Origin: Candidatus Uhrbacteria bacterium CG10_big_fil_rev_8_21_14_0_10_48_16
GTDB lineage: Bacteria; Patescibacteriota; Patescibacteriia; UBA9934; GWF2-40-263
Length of the DNA stretch: 35,695 bases
Assembly (NCBI GenBank): GCA_002793515.1
Contig: PFEU01000007.1
Coordinates: forward strand, 1-35,695
Direction: 5' to 3'
In this document: positions 1 through 7,393 of the stretch, piece after piece
Layout of the letters: each line of letters opens with the position of its first letter
How positions within the stretch are numbered: position 1 is the first letter of the stretch
Program-made: the position numbers and the translations under genes
Notes under the pieces: model-generated
Told to the model about the DNA's origin: nothing
Seen by the model: the letters and a program-made list of their open reading frames with translations, nothing else
Databases searched by the model: none

Positions 1-129
1 TTGCCAGAGAGCCTCCTGAAAGTCCTCCTCCCCTTCGCCCTCCTGAGAATCCATGTCCGTTGGATGCCATGGATGATCCAGGAGCAGGATATCGATGAGC
101 GTCTTCCGACTCAGATGTGGCCTGTCCAT
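1..129 (-). CDS. Unknown protein, N-terminal part only
   Basis: The gene runs off the left edge, so only about 43 codons are visible. The peptide starts MDRPHLSRKTLIDILLLDHP and becomes acidic (QEGEGEEDFQ). I chose the ATG at 129 because a GGAGG ribosome binding site lies seven bases upstream on the minus strand. Codons are CTG/GAG/GAC-rich, unlike the neighbouring hydrolase gene, and match the GC-rich cassette class seen elsewhere in the window. I do not recognise a family from this fragment. The ORF track missed it because it is open at the edge. Confidence that it is coding rests on the start context and codon use alone. Confidence 0.5.
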   Translation of the reverse strand, partial: MDRPHLSRKTLIDILLLDHPWHPTDMDSQEGEGEEDFQEALWQ

Positions 130-134
130 TGGAA

Positions 135-165
135 CGCCTCCAGGTTTAGGAATACCAGATATTGA
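135..165 (-). promoter_or_regulatory. Possible extended -10 promoter and RBS for the 1-129 gene
   Basis: On the minus strand TGGTATTCC resembles an extended -10 and is followed by the leader with GGAGG before the ATG at 129. The -35 is weak and would lie in the T-run beside the neighbouring terminator. Confidence 0.3.
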
Positions 166-180
166 TCCTTTCAAAAAAAC

Positions 181-213
181 AAAAAGACGTCAATCAACGA
201 TCGACGTCTTTTT
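181..213 (-). terminator. Bidirectional intrinsic terminator after the AstE/AspA-like gene
   Basis: A perfect 11-bp stem (AAAAAGACGTC with GACGTCTTTTT) around an 11-base loop, with T-runs readable on both strands. It lies just downstream of the stop codon of the 227-1102 gene. Confidence 0.85.
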
Positions 214-226
214 GAAGCAACACTGG

Positions 227-1102
227 TCAAATTTTCTTCGCAAGATAGGCGAGCGCCTTTCCTACTTTTCGATGTTCTGGCAGTTTTGGAAAAACAATCA
301 CGCCATTATACAAAGCCATGAACGGGGATTCGCCATGATATCCGAGAATTTCTCCTTCTTTAAATTCCTCCCATGACCCTTCTCCCAACCCTTCTGTAAA
401 ATGAAAACCTTCATCCGTAAGAATGATCGCCTCTGTCATCTCATACATCTCACGACTCCCATCAGGAATTTCAACCTGACCCTCGACAAGTCCCTGATCA
501 ATGAAGAGATTAATCACATTCTGTGTCACCTCATCGACGCGTCCTAAATCTGATGCGAGCCCTGTTTCATAGCATAATCCAATTCCCCCATGAGCTTCCG
601 CATATTCATCCGTTGTAATTGATTCTCCCGCCAAAACATAGTTTGGATCAGAGAGAACTTTTTCAGATCGGAACCATCGATACACTTCTTCGTGATACGA
701 GGAATGCACACAGGCAATAAATGGCTCAGAAGGTTTATTGGTGGCATGAAGATCAACGACCACATCGCTCTTTTGCAAAAACGGAGCGATGACTCTCGCG
801 CGCGCATCTTCATATTCCCCCGTTGGTTCGTGCATCAAAAGATCTGTTGGATAAGATCTGTTTAAATCAGCGAACGGCTCACTTCCACGTTCATTGATCT
901 CGATTGCTCGTGGATTTCCATGAATGAGCGTTAGGGTTCCTTGGGTAATCCTAAGATCCCCAGACTCAATCAGAGATTTCAGTTTTAGAACAACCTCAAC
1001 ACCCGTCCGCTCGTTTCCATGCGTTCCACCGATAATCGTAATCGTTTTGCCCTTTTGTTGACCCTGCACCTGCCAAATAGCATTTTGTACTTCTTGCATC
1101 AT
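227..1102 (-). CDS. Succinylglutamate desuccinylase/aspartoacylase (AstE/AspA) family zinc hydrolase
   Basis: A predicted zinc-dependent amidohydrolase of the M14-like AstE/AspA family, which removes acyl groups from N-acyl amino acids; the actual substrate cannot be read from the sequence. Visible family signatures are GGTHGNE near residues 25-31 (H28 and E31 as zinc ligands), a GNPRAIEINERG..DLNRSYP segment, VVDLHAT near 115-120 (third zinc ligand and substrate loop) and a downstream CYETG that fits the catalytic-glutamate region. The length of 291 aa is somewhat short for the family but covers the catalytic domain. There is no signal peptide, so it should be cytoplasmic. Two adjacent ATGs (1102 and 1099) are possible starts and neither has a Shine-Dalgarno sequence. 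The upstream promoter places the transcript start almost at the ATG, suggesting a leaderless mRNA. It is a single-gene unit ended by the 181-213 terminator. Confidence 0.85.
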   Translation of the reverse strand: MMQEVQNAIWQVQGQQKGKTITIIGGTHGNERTGVEVVLKLKSLIESGDLRITQGTLTLIHGNPRAIEINERGSEPFADLNRSYPTDLLMHEPTGEYEDARARVIAPFLQKSDVVVDLHATNKPSEPFIACVHSSYHEEVYRWFRSEKVLSDPNYVLAGESITTDEYAEAHGGIGLCYETGLASDLGRVDEVTQNVINLFIDQGLVEGQVEIPDGSREMYEMTEAIILTDEGFHFTEGLGEGSWEEFKEGEILGYHGESPFMALYNGVIVFPKLPEHRKVGKALAYLAKKI

Positions 1103-1110
1103 ACCCTAGG

Positions 1111-1139
1111 AGGATACGACGACTTGCACGGATTGCCAA
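1111..1139 (-). promoter_or_regulatory. Promoter of the AstE/AspA-like gene
   Basis: Minus-strand TTGGCA, 17-base spacer, TATCCT. The -10 ends nine bases before the ATG, so the transcript would begin at or next to the start codon. Confidence 0.6.
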
Positions 1140-1192
1140 GCTATGGCAGACTCATTTTAGTATGAAATTTCTCTTGATCAGCAAGAAGAGCT

Positions 1193-1283
1193 TTAAAAAG
1201 ACCCTCCCCGCGGGAGTGTTTGCTTGAAGCTTGAAGAAATTCGTGCTAAAAGATAACACCTCCTGCGGGAGGCGTTTTCTTTT
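1193..1283. repeat. Pair of outward-facing hairpins with T-tracts
   Basis: Hairpin CTCCC/GGGAG at 1204-1216 is followed by a T-run on the minus strand. Hairpin CCTCC/GGAGG at 1259-1272 is followed by TTTTCTTTT on the plus strand. The two halves are imperfect inverted copies of each other around a 42-base centre carrying a GCTTGAAGCTTGAAG duplication. No minus-strand gene ends here, so the left unit does not terminate an obvious gene. Confidence 0.55.
1224..1252 (+). promoter_or_regulatory. Possible promoter of the GNAT-like gene
   Basis: TTGAAG, 17 bases, TAAAAG. Transcription would start close to the 1259-1272 hairpin, which would then form the very 5' end of the mRNA, ahead of the AGGAG ribosome binding site. 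Confidence 0.4.
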
Positions 1284-1309
1284 ACGAGAAATCTTCTAGG
1301 AGAGCAGCC

Positions 1310-1987
1310 ATGCAGACCCTGACTGGAACGACTCACCCGACCAGCCCCCTGGAGTACGACAAGGATATCGATGGTGCGGAAAAAACGCCTGGGATCGACT
1401 ACCTGCACGGCGAAGAGCTCGATGACTTCCGCGAGGAGTGGTACGAAGCCATCGAGGCGATGACGCGCGCTGAACCGCACCTGCTCACCAAGACGCGTGA
1501 GGATCTCGAGCCTGCCGTACGAGAGCGTCGCATCGTGGTCGCCATCGATCGTACGCACGGCGACAAGGTCGTGGGATGCATCGTCCTGTGGCCACTGTGC
1601 AAGGAGGAGGACGGACTGGGGTGGTACGAACTGGGCACCTTCCTGGTGATCCCCTCATACCGCTTCGGTCAGACGAAGCTCCCGATCGGCGACAACATGT
1701 ACCGGTATCTTCTCGCCACCAATCGTGAGAAGAACATCCTGGGGACAACGACGAACGCCCATGCAATCCACACGGGGATGCGCCACGGGATGCAGATGAT
1801 CAGCTTCCATACTCTGCCACTGGTGGTCCACCGCGCCACCTGCATCTGCCCGTTCACGAAGACCGGCACGAACGACAACCTGCGCTGTCACATCAAGGAT
1901 GGCACGATCGGCCAGGGTGGCTGTCGCGTTCGCGTCAGCACTCCCACCTGGGAACGCATGGGCAAACCGCCCTTGTTCTCCTTCTAG
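1310..1987 (+). CDS. GNAT-like N-acetyltransferase fold protein
   Basis: A 225-aa cytoplasmic protein. The middle has the layout of a GNAT acyltransferase: a strand VVGCIVLWPL, then GWYELGTFLVIPSYRFG where the acetyl-CoA strand and P-loop normally lie, a helix, and a following strand ILGTTTN with HTGMRHGMQMISF resembling the family's C-terminal 'neighbour-plus-aromatic' segment. The canonical Q/RxxGxG/A acetyl-CoA loop is not clear (FGQTKLPIG is in its place), so activity is uncertain and a degenerate GNAT is possible. The ATG at 1310 is well supported by AGGAG seven to eight bases upstream. Codons are strongly GC-rich (CTG, GAC, ATC, GTC) compared with the flanking hydrolase gene. It stands alone with its own promoter region and terminator, as do the other GC-rich single genes in this window. 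Confidence 0.5.
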   Translation: MQTLTGTTHPTSPLEYDKDIDGAEKTPGIDYLHGEELDDFREEWYEAIEAMTRAEPHLLTKTREDLEPAVRERRIVVAIDRTHGDKVVGCIVLWPLCKEEDGLGWYELGTFLVIPSYRFGQTKLPIGDNMYRYLLATNREKNILGTTTNAHAIHTGMRHGMQMISFHTLPLVVHRATCICPFTKTGTNDNLRCHIKDGTIGQGGCRVRVSTPTWERMGKPPLFSF

Positions 1988-2010
1988 CGAGCAACGCCGT
2001 GCTCGCCCTC

Positions 2011-2042
2011 CCTCCATCACTCATTGAGCGATGGAGATTTTT
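2011..2042 (+). terminator. Terminator of the GNAT-like gene
   Basis: CTCCATC pairs with GATGGAG and is followed by ATTTTTTAT, starting about 25 bases after the stop codon. Confidence 0.8.
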
Positions 2043-2051
2043 TATCTCAAA

Positions 2052-2081
2052 CAAAAAACGATCAGTCATGTACTGATCGTT
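2052..2081 (-). terminator. Terminator of tRNA-Arg
   Basis: A nine-bp stem ACGATCAGT/ACTGATCGT with a T-run on the minus strand (AAAAAA on plus), immediately downstream of the tRNA 3' end. Confidence 0.75.
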
Positions 2082-2084
2082 TTG

Positions 2085-2161
2085 TGGTGCAGGCGGAGGG
2101 ACTCGAACCCCCGGCCCTCTGTTCCGAAGACAGATGCTCTATCCAACTGAGCTACGCCTGC
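2085..2161 (-). tRNA. tRNA-Arg (anticodon UCG)
   Basis: A full cloverleaf can be drawn on the minus strand: acceptor GCAGGCG with CGCCTGC, D arm TAGCTCAGTTGGATAGAGC, anticodon stem TCTGT/ACAGA around loop CTTCGGA (anticodon TCG), T arm GGGGGTTCGAGTCCCTC, and an encoded 3' ACCA. It should decode CGA and perhaps other CGN arginine codons. Confidence 0.95.
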
Positions 2162-2164
2162 AAG

Positions 2165-2288
2165 TAAAACATCCGGAATTGACGACCTTCCACCTTCTCA
2201 CTCCGCTCTTCGGTCAATGTGGGATTTACCTACATTTCCCTCAGTGCTCGCTCGGGCGGCGGAATCTCATTCAATTCCGAATGTTTTA
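2165..2288. repeat. Large inverted-repeat element between tRNA-Arg and tRNA-Lys
   Basis: An 18-base arm (TAAAACATCCGGAATTGA) is repeated inverted at 2271-2288 with one difference. Read on the minus strand that difference becomes a G-U pair, giving an uninterrupted 18-bp RNA stem. Inside lies a smaller imperfect hairpin (AATGT..ACATT) and two purine-rich blocks resembling each other (GAGCGAGCACTGAGGG and GAGCGGAGTGAGAAGG). There is no open reading frame of note. It could be a REP/MITE-like interspersed repeat, a small RNA, or part of a tRNA-Arg precursor leader. Only one copy is present here. Confidence 0.6.
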
Positions 2289-2322
2289 ATAACCTAAGAA
2301 CGAGGAAATCCTATCTCAAATC

Positions 2323-2351
2323 TTGACGGACGTCAATCAATCTGGCATATT
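2323..2351 (+). promoter_or_regulatory. Promoter of tRNA-Lys
   Basis: TTGACG, 17-base spacer, CATATT. It places the transcript start about 17 bases before the mature tRNA. Confidence 0.7.
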
Positions 2352-2375
2352 AGTGCCGTTACGTACAAAAGAAAT

Positions 2376-2450
2376 GCGTCGGTAGCTCAGTGGTAGAGCA
2401 GGAGACTCTTAATCTCTTGGCCGTGGGTTCGAACCCCACCCGACGCACCA
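2376..2450 (+). tRNA. tRNA-Lys (anticodon CUU)
   Basis: Acceptor GCGTCGG pairs with CCGACGC, the D arm is GCTCAGTGGTAGAGC, the anticodon stem GGAGA/TCTCT surrounds loop CTCTTAA (anticodon CTT), the T arm is GTGGGTTCGAACCCCAC, the discriminator is A and CCA is encoded. It reads the AAG codon. Confidence 0.95.
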
Positions 2451-2451
2451 G

Positions 2452-2486
2452 AAAACACTCCGTCTTTGACGGAGTGTTTTCTTTTT
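2452..2486 (+). terminator. Terminator of tRNA-Lys
   Basis: A 13-bp stem AAAACACTCCGTC/GACGGAGTGTTTT followed by CTTTTT. Its loop and right arm also contain a TTGACG that fits the -35 of the next gene. Confidence 0.9.
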
Positions 2487-2495
2487 GACTACACT
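2466..2495 (+). promoter_or_regulatory. Candidate NlpC/P60 promoter inside the tRNA-Lys terminator
   Basis: TTGACG (2466-2471) lies in the terminator loop and stem. An 18-base spacer containing the T-tract leads to TACACT (2490-2495). The -10 is the same hexamer as the rpsA candidate. Confidence 0.45.
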
Positions 2496-2522
2496 GCTAG
2501 GAGTTCATGAGAAGGAGACTCC

Positions 2523-2927
2523 ATGGAGAGAATCGTCGCCCTCGCACGAAGTCGCATAGGACACTCTCGTTATCAACTAGGATCTGACCCAACACTTGCC
2601 CCAGAGATCGTGGATTGTTCAAGCTTCACACAGTGGGCATTCGAACAAATTGGAGTCGAGATCCCTCGCCTCTCAGCTGAACAAGCTCTTGTTGCCACTC
2701 GCGTCACGCGTGGCAACACGCGTCCGGGTGACCTCATCTTCATGGAAGGACGGTGCTATCGCCATGTTCCGAACCTCCCTCCCGACCATGTAGGTCATGT
2801 CGGTATCGTCGCAGAAGACCTCACACACTTCATTCATGCCACTCACCGACCCAATGGAGTCCATGTAGGACTCATCAGTCTCATTCCTCCCTGGCGACTC
2901 CGCTTCTTTGGTCGCATTGAGATCTAA
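2523..2927 (+). CDS. NlpC/P60-family cysteine peptidase, single domain
   Basis: A 134-aa protein that is essentially one NlpC/P60 domain, the fold used by gamma-D-glutamyl-diamino-acid endopeptidases that cut peptidoglycan stem peptides. The catalytic triad is readable: C32 in VDCSSFTQWAF, H92 in DHVGHVGIV, and H105 in THFIHATH as the third polar residue. RPGDLIF near 67-73 is the usual strand before the histidine. There is no signal peptide, SH3 or LysM targeting domain, so its route to the wall is unclear and a cytoplasmic role or non-classical export is possible. The start at 2523 is set by AAGGAG five bases upstream. It is a single gene between two terminators. Confidence 0.85.
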   Translation: MERIVALARSRIGHSRYQLGSDPTLAPEIVDCSSFTQWAFEQIGVEIPRLSAEQALVATRVTRGNTRPGDLIFMEGRCYRHVPNLPPDHVGHVGIVAEDLTHFIHATHRPNGVHVGLISLIPPWRLRFFGRIEI

Positions 2928-2929
2928 AA

Positions 2930-2956
2930 CCGACCCACAACGGGGTCGGATTTTCT
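2930..2956 (+). terminator. Terminator of the NlpC/P60 gene
   Basis: CCGACCC pairs with GGGTCGG around a short loop and is followed by ATTTTCTTT. It abuts the 3' end of convergent rnc. Confidence 0.8.
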
Positions 2957-3652
2957 TTACCAGGATTTTGCGATGATCCCTGCCTCTGCTGCAGCGACCT
3001 GTGCTTCTTGCTTCGATGTTCCAGTTCCTACAGCCACCTGTTCCTTGCCGAGAAAAACTCCTACTTCGAATTCTTTCTCGTGATCAGGTCCTGTCTCAGA
3101 AAGAACTTTATACGAAGGAGTAATACCGAGATGTTCTTGAGCGGCTTCTTGAAAACGACTTTTTGGATCCACATAAAGACGATGTTCCAAAATATTCGAA
3201 AGCTCTGTTAAGACACGTCGTTCGATAAACCCTTTTGCTGATTCCCAACCTTGATCGATGTAAATAGCTCCTATAATCGACTCAAATGCGTTTGCAAGAA
3301 TATACTTCCGTGCTTTTGAATCTTTATCTTTTGACTCTCCTTTGGAAAGATAGAGATAAGGCTCAACCCCAAGCGTTCCGCATAATTTGGAGAGCATTTC
3401 CGAGTTGACAAGCGCGGCTCGCCAGTTCGTAAGCTCACCCTCTGGATTCTCGTAATTCTGATAGAGGTTTTCTGTGACCACAAGTTCAAGGACGGCGTCA
3501 CCAAGAAACTCAAGGCGTTCGTTGTGTCCGAGAGGAAAATCTGGATGCTCATTCAGGTAAGAACGATGAACAAGCGCCTGGCGTAGCGTATCTTTATTTT
3601 GAAACGTCACGCCAAGGGTTTGTTCCAGATCTGAAAAATCTTCTTTTGGCAT
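2957..3652 (-). CDS. rnc: Ribonuclease III
   Basis: A double-stranded-RNA endonuclease that processes rRNA precursors and structured mRNAs in the cytoplasm. The RNase III domain spans about residues 5-150, with signature HNERLEFLGDAVL (E45, E48 and D52 by alignment with the known family) and NAFESIIGAIYIDQGW (E124 catalytic). N121 stands where many homologues have Asp; an Asn there is known in other bacterial lineages and need not abolish activity. A dsRNA-binding domain occupies about 160-231, ending GTSKQEAQVAAAEAGIIAK. The 231-aa length is normal. It follows nusB by 14 bases on the same strand, so the two are probably one transcript. No strong Shine-Dalgarno is visible. Confidence 0.95.
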   Translation of the reverse strand: MPKEDFSDLEQTLGVTFQNKDTLRQALVHRSYLNEHPDFPLGHNERLEFLGDAVLELVVTENLYQNYENPEGELTNWRAALVNSEMLSKLCGTLGVEPYLYLSKGESKDKDSKARKYILANAFESIIGAIYIDQGWESAKGFIERRVLTELSNILEHRLYVDPKSRFQEAAQEHLGITPSYKVLSETGPDHEKEFEVGVFLGKEQVAVGTGTSKQEAQVAAAEAGIIAKSW

Positions 3653-3666
3653 AAAATGATTACGTA

Positions 3667-4152
3667 TTAGTTAGTTAGTTCTTCTTCCTCTTTGAGAGCT
3701 TCTATCTTTTGTTTATCAACGTCCTTCATATCTCCTCGTGTCACCATATCTTTATAGATGGCTCCTAACACCCCGTTCACAAAACGCCCAGAGGCTTGTC
3801 CCCCAAATCCCTTCGCAAGCTCAATCGCCTCATTGATAGCAACTTTTGCTGGAATCCGCTCCGAAATTTTCAGTTCATAGATTCCAAGACGTAAGACATT
3901 TCGATCGATCACCGTAATTGATTCAATCGGCCAGTTTGGGGCAAACCGAATGATCACCTCATCTAACTCTAAATAGTGTTCCTTCACCCCATTCACCAGT
4001 TCATCTACAAACCCTTCATCGTCGAACTTTGGCGCGAACTCATCGCGGTTAAACGCAATAATTTCAGGAAGTTTCTCTTCTGGCATTCCCAAAAAATCCC
4101 ACTGATAAAGTGACTGAAGAGCGATCGTACGAGAAAGATGTCGATTCGACAT
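3667..4152 (-). CDS. nusB: Transcription antitermination factor NusB
   Basis: A small all-helical RNA-binding protein that works with NusE (S10) on boxA RNA to keep polymerase elongating through rRNA operons. The N-terminal MSNRHLSRTIALQSLYQWDF matches the family start, and the C-terminal block RIPAKVAINEAIELAKGFGG..GRFVNGVLGAI is the diagnostic NusB signature. At 161 aa it is slightly longer than the E. coli protein, with an acidic tail EALKEEEELTN. It is the first gene of a nusB-rnc pair with a candidate promoter upstream, separated from rpmF by the rpmF terminator. Confidence 0.95.
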   Translation of the reverse strand: MSNRHLSRTIALQSLYQWDFLGMPEEKLPEIIAFNRDEFAPKFDDEGFVDELVNGVKEHYLELDEVIIRFAPNWPIESITVIDRNVLRLGIYELKISERIPAKVAINEAIELAKGFGGQASGRFVNGVLGAIYKDMVTRGDMKDVDKQKIEALKEEEELTN

Positions 4153-4188
4153 AATGAGGAAAGAACTTAAAGGACGAAAACGAACAGG

Positions 4189-4216
4189 ATTATAGTAGCA
4201 TAAAAGGCATCGTAAA
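4189..4216 (-). promoter_or_regulatory. Candidate nusB-rnc promoter
   Basis: A perfect TATAAT on the minus strand with TTTACG 16 bases upstream. The -35 lies in the stem of the rpmF terminator. Confidence 0.5.
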
Positions 4217-4232
4217 TTCTACGATGCCTTTT
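4202..4232 (-). terminator. Terminator of rpmF
   Basis: A 13-bp stem AAAAGGCATCGTA/TACGATGCCTTTT around AATTC. The rpmF stop codon lies in the loop edge, so the hairpin overlaps the end of the gene. Confidence 0.85.
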
Positions 4233-4503
4233 CTTCAGTTTCTTTAGAATCGTGCTTCTCTTCGTGTGTGTGATTATGGGTTTCAGAAACGTTTTGCTGA
4301 GCCCTCTTCATCGCACGAGTCGCATTTCGACTCACATCCAGAACCTGTTTTCCTTTGTATACTCCACAGTTCGTACATGCCGTATGAGACACCAAAGGCG
4401 CCTGACATGTCTGACACACACCAATATTCTGGGCCTTAAGAGCATGATGTGAGCGTCGGCGACGAACCGATGATCGAGATTTCTTACTGGCTGGTACGGA
4501 CAT
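4219..4503 (-). CDS. rpmF: Ribosomal protein bL32 with acidic/His-rich tail
   Basis: A large-subunit ribosomal protein. I moved the start from the ORF-track Met to the ATG at 4503, giving MSVPASKKSRSSVRRRRSHH, the usual bL32 beginning (94 aa). A four-cysteine zinc ribbon CQTCQAPLVSHTACTNCG follows, then VYKGKQVLDV. The C-terminus is extended beyond typical bL32 by a charged segment with repeated His and Glu (THNHTHEEKH), which may bind metal or be disordered. The promoter just upstream supports this start and gives a leader of about 20 bases. It lies directly downstream of gyrA with no terminator between, so readthrough from gyrA is possible. Confidence 0.93.
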   Translation of the reverse strand: MSVPASKKSRSSVRRRRSHHALKAQNIGVCQTCQAPLVSHTACTNCGVYKGKQVLDVSRNATRAMKRAQQNVSETHNHTHEEKHDSKETEEKAS

Positions 4504-4529
4504 AATGGTAGATGATAAATAACGCGGGG

Positions 4530-4558
4530 ATGTTAGCAATAAGACCTATTTTTGTCAA
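4530..4558 (-). promoter_or_regulatory. Promoter of rpmF
   Basis: A consensus TTGACA, 17-base spacer, TAACAT on the minus strand, located between the gyrA stop and the rpmF start. Confidence 0.7.
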
Positions 4559-4568
4559 TAATCACCCA

Positions 4569-7061
4569 CTAAATCAAGGCGACACTTGCAACCGTGTCTT
4601 CTACTTTCTTAAACCTCATGATGCGAACTCCTTGGGTAGCTCGACCCAATACAGAAATAGATTTTAGGGTTGAACGAAGGACCTGCCCCCCTTCAGTAAC
4701 CACGAAGAGGTCTCGCGTATCATCGCTTGGAACAATATAAGCAGACACAATATCCCCTGTTTTCTTTGTAATATTTGCTGTTTTGATTCCTGAACCTCCA
4801 CGTTTTTGAACCTTGTATTCTTTCAACGGACTCCTCTTTCCATATCCATTATGCATCACAACAAGCAATTGCTCCCCGTTCTTGGCACTCGCACTTGAAA
4901 CAACGGCCATGCCAACGATCTGATCATCGGCCTTAAACTTCATTCCACGTACTCCTGAAGCGGTTCGTCCCATTGGGCGAATATCGGACTCCTTAAATCG
5001 GATCGCCTGCCCCATACGGCTAACGAGAATTACCTCATCCTTCCCAGACGTTGGGCGCACCCACTCAAGACTGTCACCATCATTCAACTTAATAGCAATC
5101 AATCCTGATCGACGAATGTTATCAAACTCAGCAAGTTCCACCTTTTTTGCGGTTCCCTTGCTTGTCACCATAAGAAGGTACTTCATCGTCTCCATATCTC
5201 CCATAGAGAAGCTCGCAGAAACGGTTTCTCCCGGAGCGAGCTGGAGGAAGTTCACGATCGCTTGTCCCTTTGCGGTACGAGAAGCCTCTGGAACATCATA
5301 GGCCTTCAAACGAAATACCCGTCCACGCGTAGTAAAGAAAAGGAGATCTTTATGCGTGGTGGTTGAGAACACCTGTTCCACCACATCATCTTCTTTTGTG
5401 GTAAGCCCAGAGACCCCCTTTCCGCCACGATGCTGAACCTTAAATGTGTCTGGCGGGATCCGCTTGATGTATCCGGCCTTCGTGATCATCACCACGGTTT
5501 GCGTATCCGGAACCACATCTTCAATCGAGAATTCTTTTACTCCATGCTTGATAATCTGTGTTCGACGAGGAGTTCCGTATTTATCACGAAGTTCCTCAAC
5601 CTCTTGAGCAATCACGCTCAACATTTTCTTCTCTGAATTCAAGATGGCTTCTAACGCTTTTATCAGTTCAAGTTTCTCATTATATTCTGTCTCCACTCGT
5701 AGCGACTCAAGATTCGCGAGTTGCTGAAGGCGCATATCCAAAATAGCAACGGCCTGACGTTCAGAGAGCTTAAACTTTGCAATGAGATTCAAACGAGCCT
5801 CGTCTTTGTCTTTTGATTTTTTGATGGTCTTAATGATCTCATCAATTTTCAAAATGGCAATCATCAACCCCTCTAAAATATGGGCTCGATCGCGAGCTTT
5901 TTCCAAATCAAATTCCGTTCGACGTCGAACAACTTCACGACGATGTTTAATGTATTCTTCAAGAATCATCTTCAGACTCAATACACGAGGCTGAATCCCA
6001 TCAACAAGCGCAAGCATGTTGTAATGCGTTGATTCCTGAAGCTGAGACGTTTGATACAAACGATTCAAAACTTTTTTTGGATAGGCGTCCTTTTTCAACT
6101 CGATCACAATACGCACGTCTCCCTTACTTGATTCGTCTCGAAGATCTCGAATGCCTTCAATCTTCTTATCACGAACATTTTGTGCGATCTTCATCAGAAG
6201 ATTAGCTTTGTTCACCTGGTATGGAATCTCGCTCACGATAATCCTCCAGTTTCCTTTCTTGTCTTCCAAAATCTCCGTTTTTGCTCGCACGACAACACCT
6301 CCACGCCCTGTCGCAAGAGCCTGCTTAATATCTTTCGCATTATAAATAGTGGCTCCCGTTGGAAAATCTGGTCCAAGGACGATTTCAGAAAGCTCCTCAG
6401 GACTTGCATCCTTATTTTTAATCAAATGCAAAATCGCATTTGAAACTTCCGTCAGGTTATGTGGGGGAATATTCGATGCCATACCCACCGCAATTCCAAC
6501 GGTCCCGTTGATAAGGAGATTCGGAAGTTTTGCTGGGAGCACCTTTGGTTCTTTATGTGTCCCGTCAAAGTTCGGCATGAAATCTACCGTCCCCTTTTCA
6601 ATATCTAAAAGAAGTTCTTCAGAAATCTGTTCAAGCTTTGCCTCCGTATATCGATAGGCTGCAGCAGAATCTCCGTCGAGTGAACCAAAGTTTCCTTGAC
6701 CTCGAATGAGGGGGTTTCGCATGGAGAAATCCTGTGCCATTCGCACGAGCGAATCATAGACGGCAGAGTCACCGTGGGGATGGTACTTACCAAGAACATC
6801 TCCAACAACAGACGCACACTTTCGAAACTTGGCACTTGAACGAAGCCCTGTCTGCCACATGGAGTACAAAATACGTCGATGAACAGGTTTCAACCCATCT
6901 CGAATATCTGGAAGCGCACGACCGACAATCACGGACATGGCGTAATCCAGGTACGATGTTTGCATTTCATCGACCAAGCTCTGTGACACGATGGCTTCGC
7001 GCTTGAGTGGCTCGTGCGTTGATTCTTCCTCTTTTGATGTCTTCTTTGGCATAAATATCAT
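4569..7061 (-). CDS. gyrA: DNA gyrase subunit A
   Basis: The type II topoisomerase subunit that cleaves and rejoins DNA during negative supercoiling, acting as GyrA2GyrB2. The N-terminal breakage-reunion domain has [23 protein letters not shown], the quinolone-site segment [10 protein letters not shown] (Ser and Asp equivalent to the wild-type sensitive positions) and the active tyrosine in RYTE (Y138). The C-terminal beta-pinwheel repeats include [10 protein letters not shown], a slightly altered GyrA box that favours gyrase over topoisomerase IV. The 830-aa length is typical. The listed start overlaps the preceding stop as ATGA, suggesting translational coupling; a start three codons later (MPKKTSK) is equally plausible. 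gyrB is not in the window. Confidence 0.96.
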   Translation of the reverse strand: MIFMPKKTSKEEESTHEPLKREAIVSQSLVDEMQTSYLDYAMSVIVGRALPDIRDGLKPVHRRILYSMWQTGLRSSAKFRKCASVVGDVLGKYHPHGDSAVYDSLVRMAQDFSMRNPLIRGQGNFGSLDGDSAAAYRYTEAKLEQISEELLLDIEKGTVDFMPNFDGTHKEPKVLPAKLPNLLINGTVGIAVGMASNIPPHNLTEVSNAILHLIKNKDASPEELSEIVLGPDFPTGATIYNAKDIKQALATGRGGVVVRAKTEILEDKKGNWRIIVSEIPYQVNKANLLMKIAQNVRDKKIEGIRDLRDESSKGDVRIVIELKKDAYPKKVLNRLYQTSQLQESTHYNMLALVDGIQPRVLSLKMILEEYIKHRREVVRRRTEFDLEKARDRAHILEGLMIAILKIDEIIKTIKKSKDKDEARLNLIAKFKLSERQAVAILDMRLQQLANLESLRVETEYNEKLELIKALEAILNSEKKMLSVIAQEVEELRDKYGTPRRTQIIKHGVKEFSIEDVVPDTQTVVMITKAGYIKRIPPDTFKVQHRGGKGVSGLTTKEDDVVEQVFSTTTHKDLLFFTTRGRVFRLKAYDVPEASRTAKGQAIVNFLQLAPGETVSASFSMGDMETMKYLLMVTSKGTAKKVELAEFDNIRRSGLIAIKLNDGDSLEWVRPTSGKDEVILVSRMGQAIRFKESDIRPMGRTASGVRGMKFKADDQIVGMAVVSSASAKNGEQLLVVMHNGYGKRSPLKEYKVQKRGGSGIKTANITKKTGDIVSAYIVPSDDTRDLFVVTEGGQVLRSTLKSISVLGRATQGVRIMRFKKVEDTVASVALI

Positions 7062-7390
7062 GGTTGATCAATCTGTGTCGTCTCTGATTCTTCTTGCTTG
7101 AGTCTCTCTTGTTCGTACCCGGCTTTCAGCAATTCAATCGCCTCTGAAAGATCTGTCTTCTTTTCCTGAGCCGTTATGTTCAATGCCCCAGCCTCCTCTG
7201 TCACTTTCTGCAATTGCTCATCGATTTGTCCACGAATTTGTGGAGCTTCTGTATGAACGAACTGTCGAATGGTGATGTACCACCCGACACCGATCACCAC
7301 CGCCCCCAAACACATGAGTCCCCAAAACCAATAACGTTGTTTGGGAGAAAGCGCTCGCAATGACTGTGGACGGGCCCGACGAGCAGACAT
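7058..7390 (-). CDS. Small single-span membrane protein, unknown
   Basis: A 110-aa protein with a basic N-terminus ([12 protein letters not shown]), one transmembrane segment about residues 23-41 ([19 protein letters not shown]) and a hydrophilic, probably coiled-coil tail rich in Glu, Gln and Lys. The positive N-terminus predicts the tail outside the cytoplasm. I do not recognise a family. It sits between the metallo-beta-lactamase-like gene (three-base gap) and gyrA (four-base overlap), so the three genes are almost certainly one operon. The name of a function would be a guess. Confidence 0.7.
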   Translation of the reverse strand: MSARRARPQSLRALSPKQRYWFWGLMCLGAVVIGVGWYITIRQFVHTEAPQIRGQIDEQLQKVTEEAGALNITAQEKKTDLSEAIELLKAGYEQERLKQEESETTQIDQP

Positions 7391-7393
7391 ACG

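Noticed and set aside
1655-2020. 121-aa minus-strand ORF over the GNAT-like gene
   Set aside because: A shadow of the plus-strand gene, which has the RBS, terminator and GNAT-like strands.
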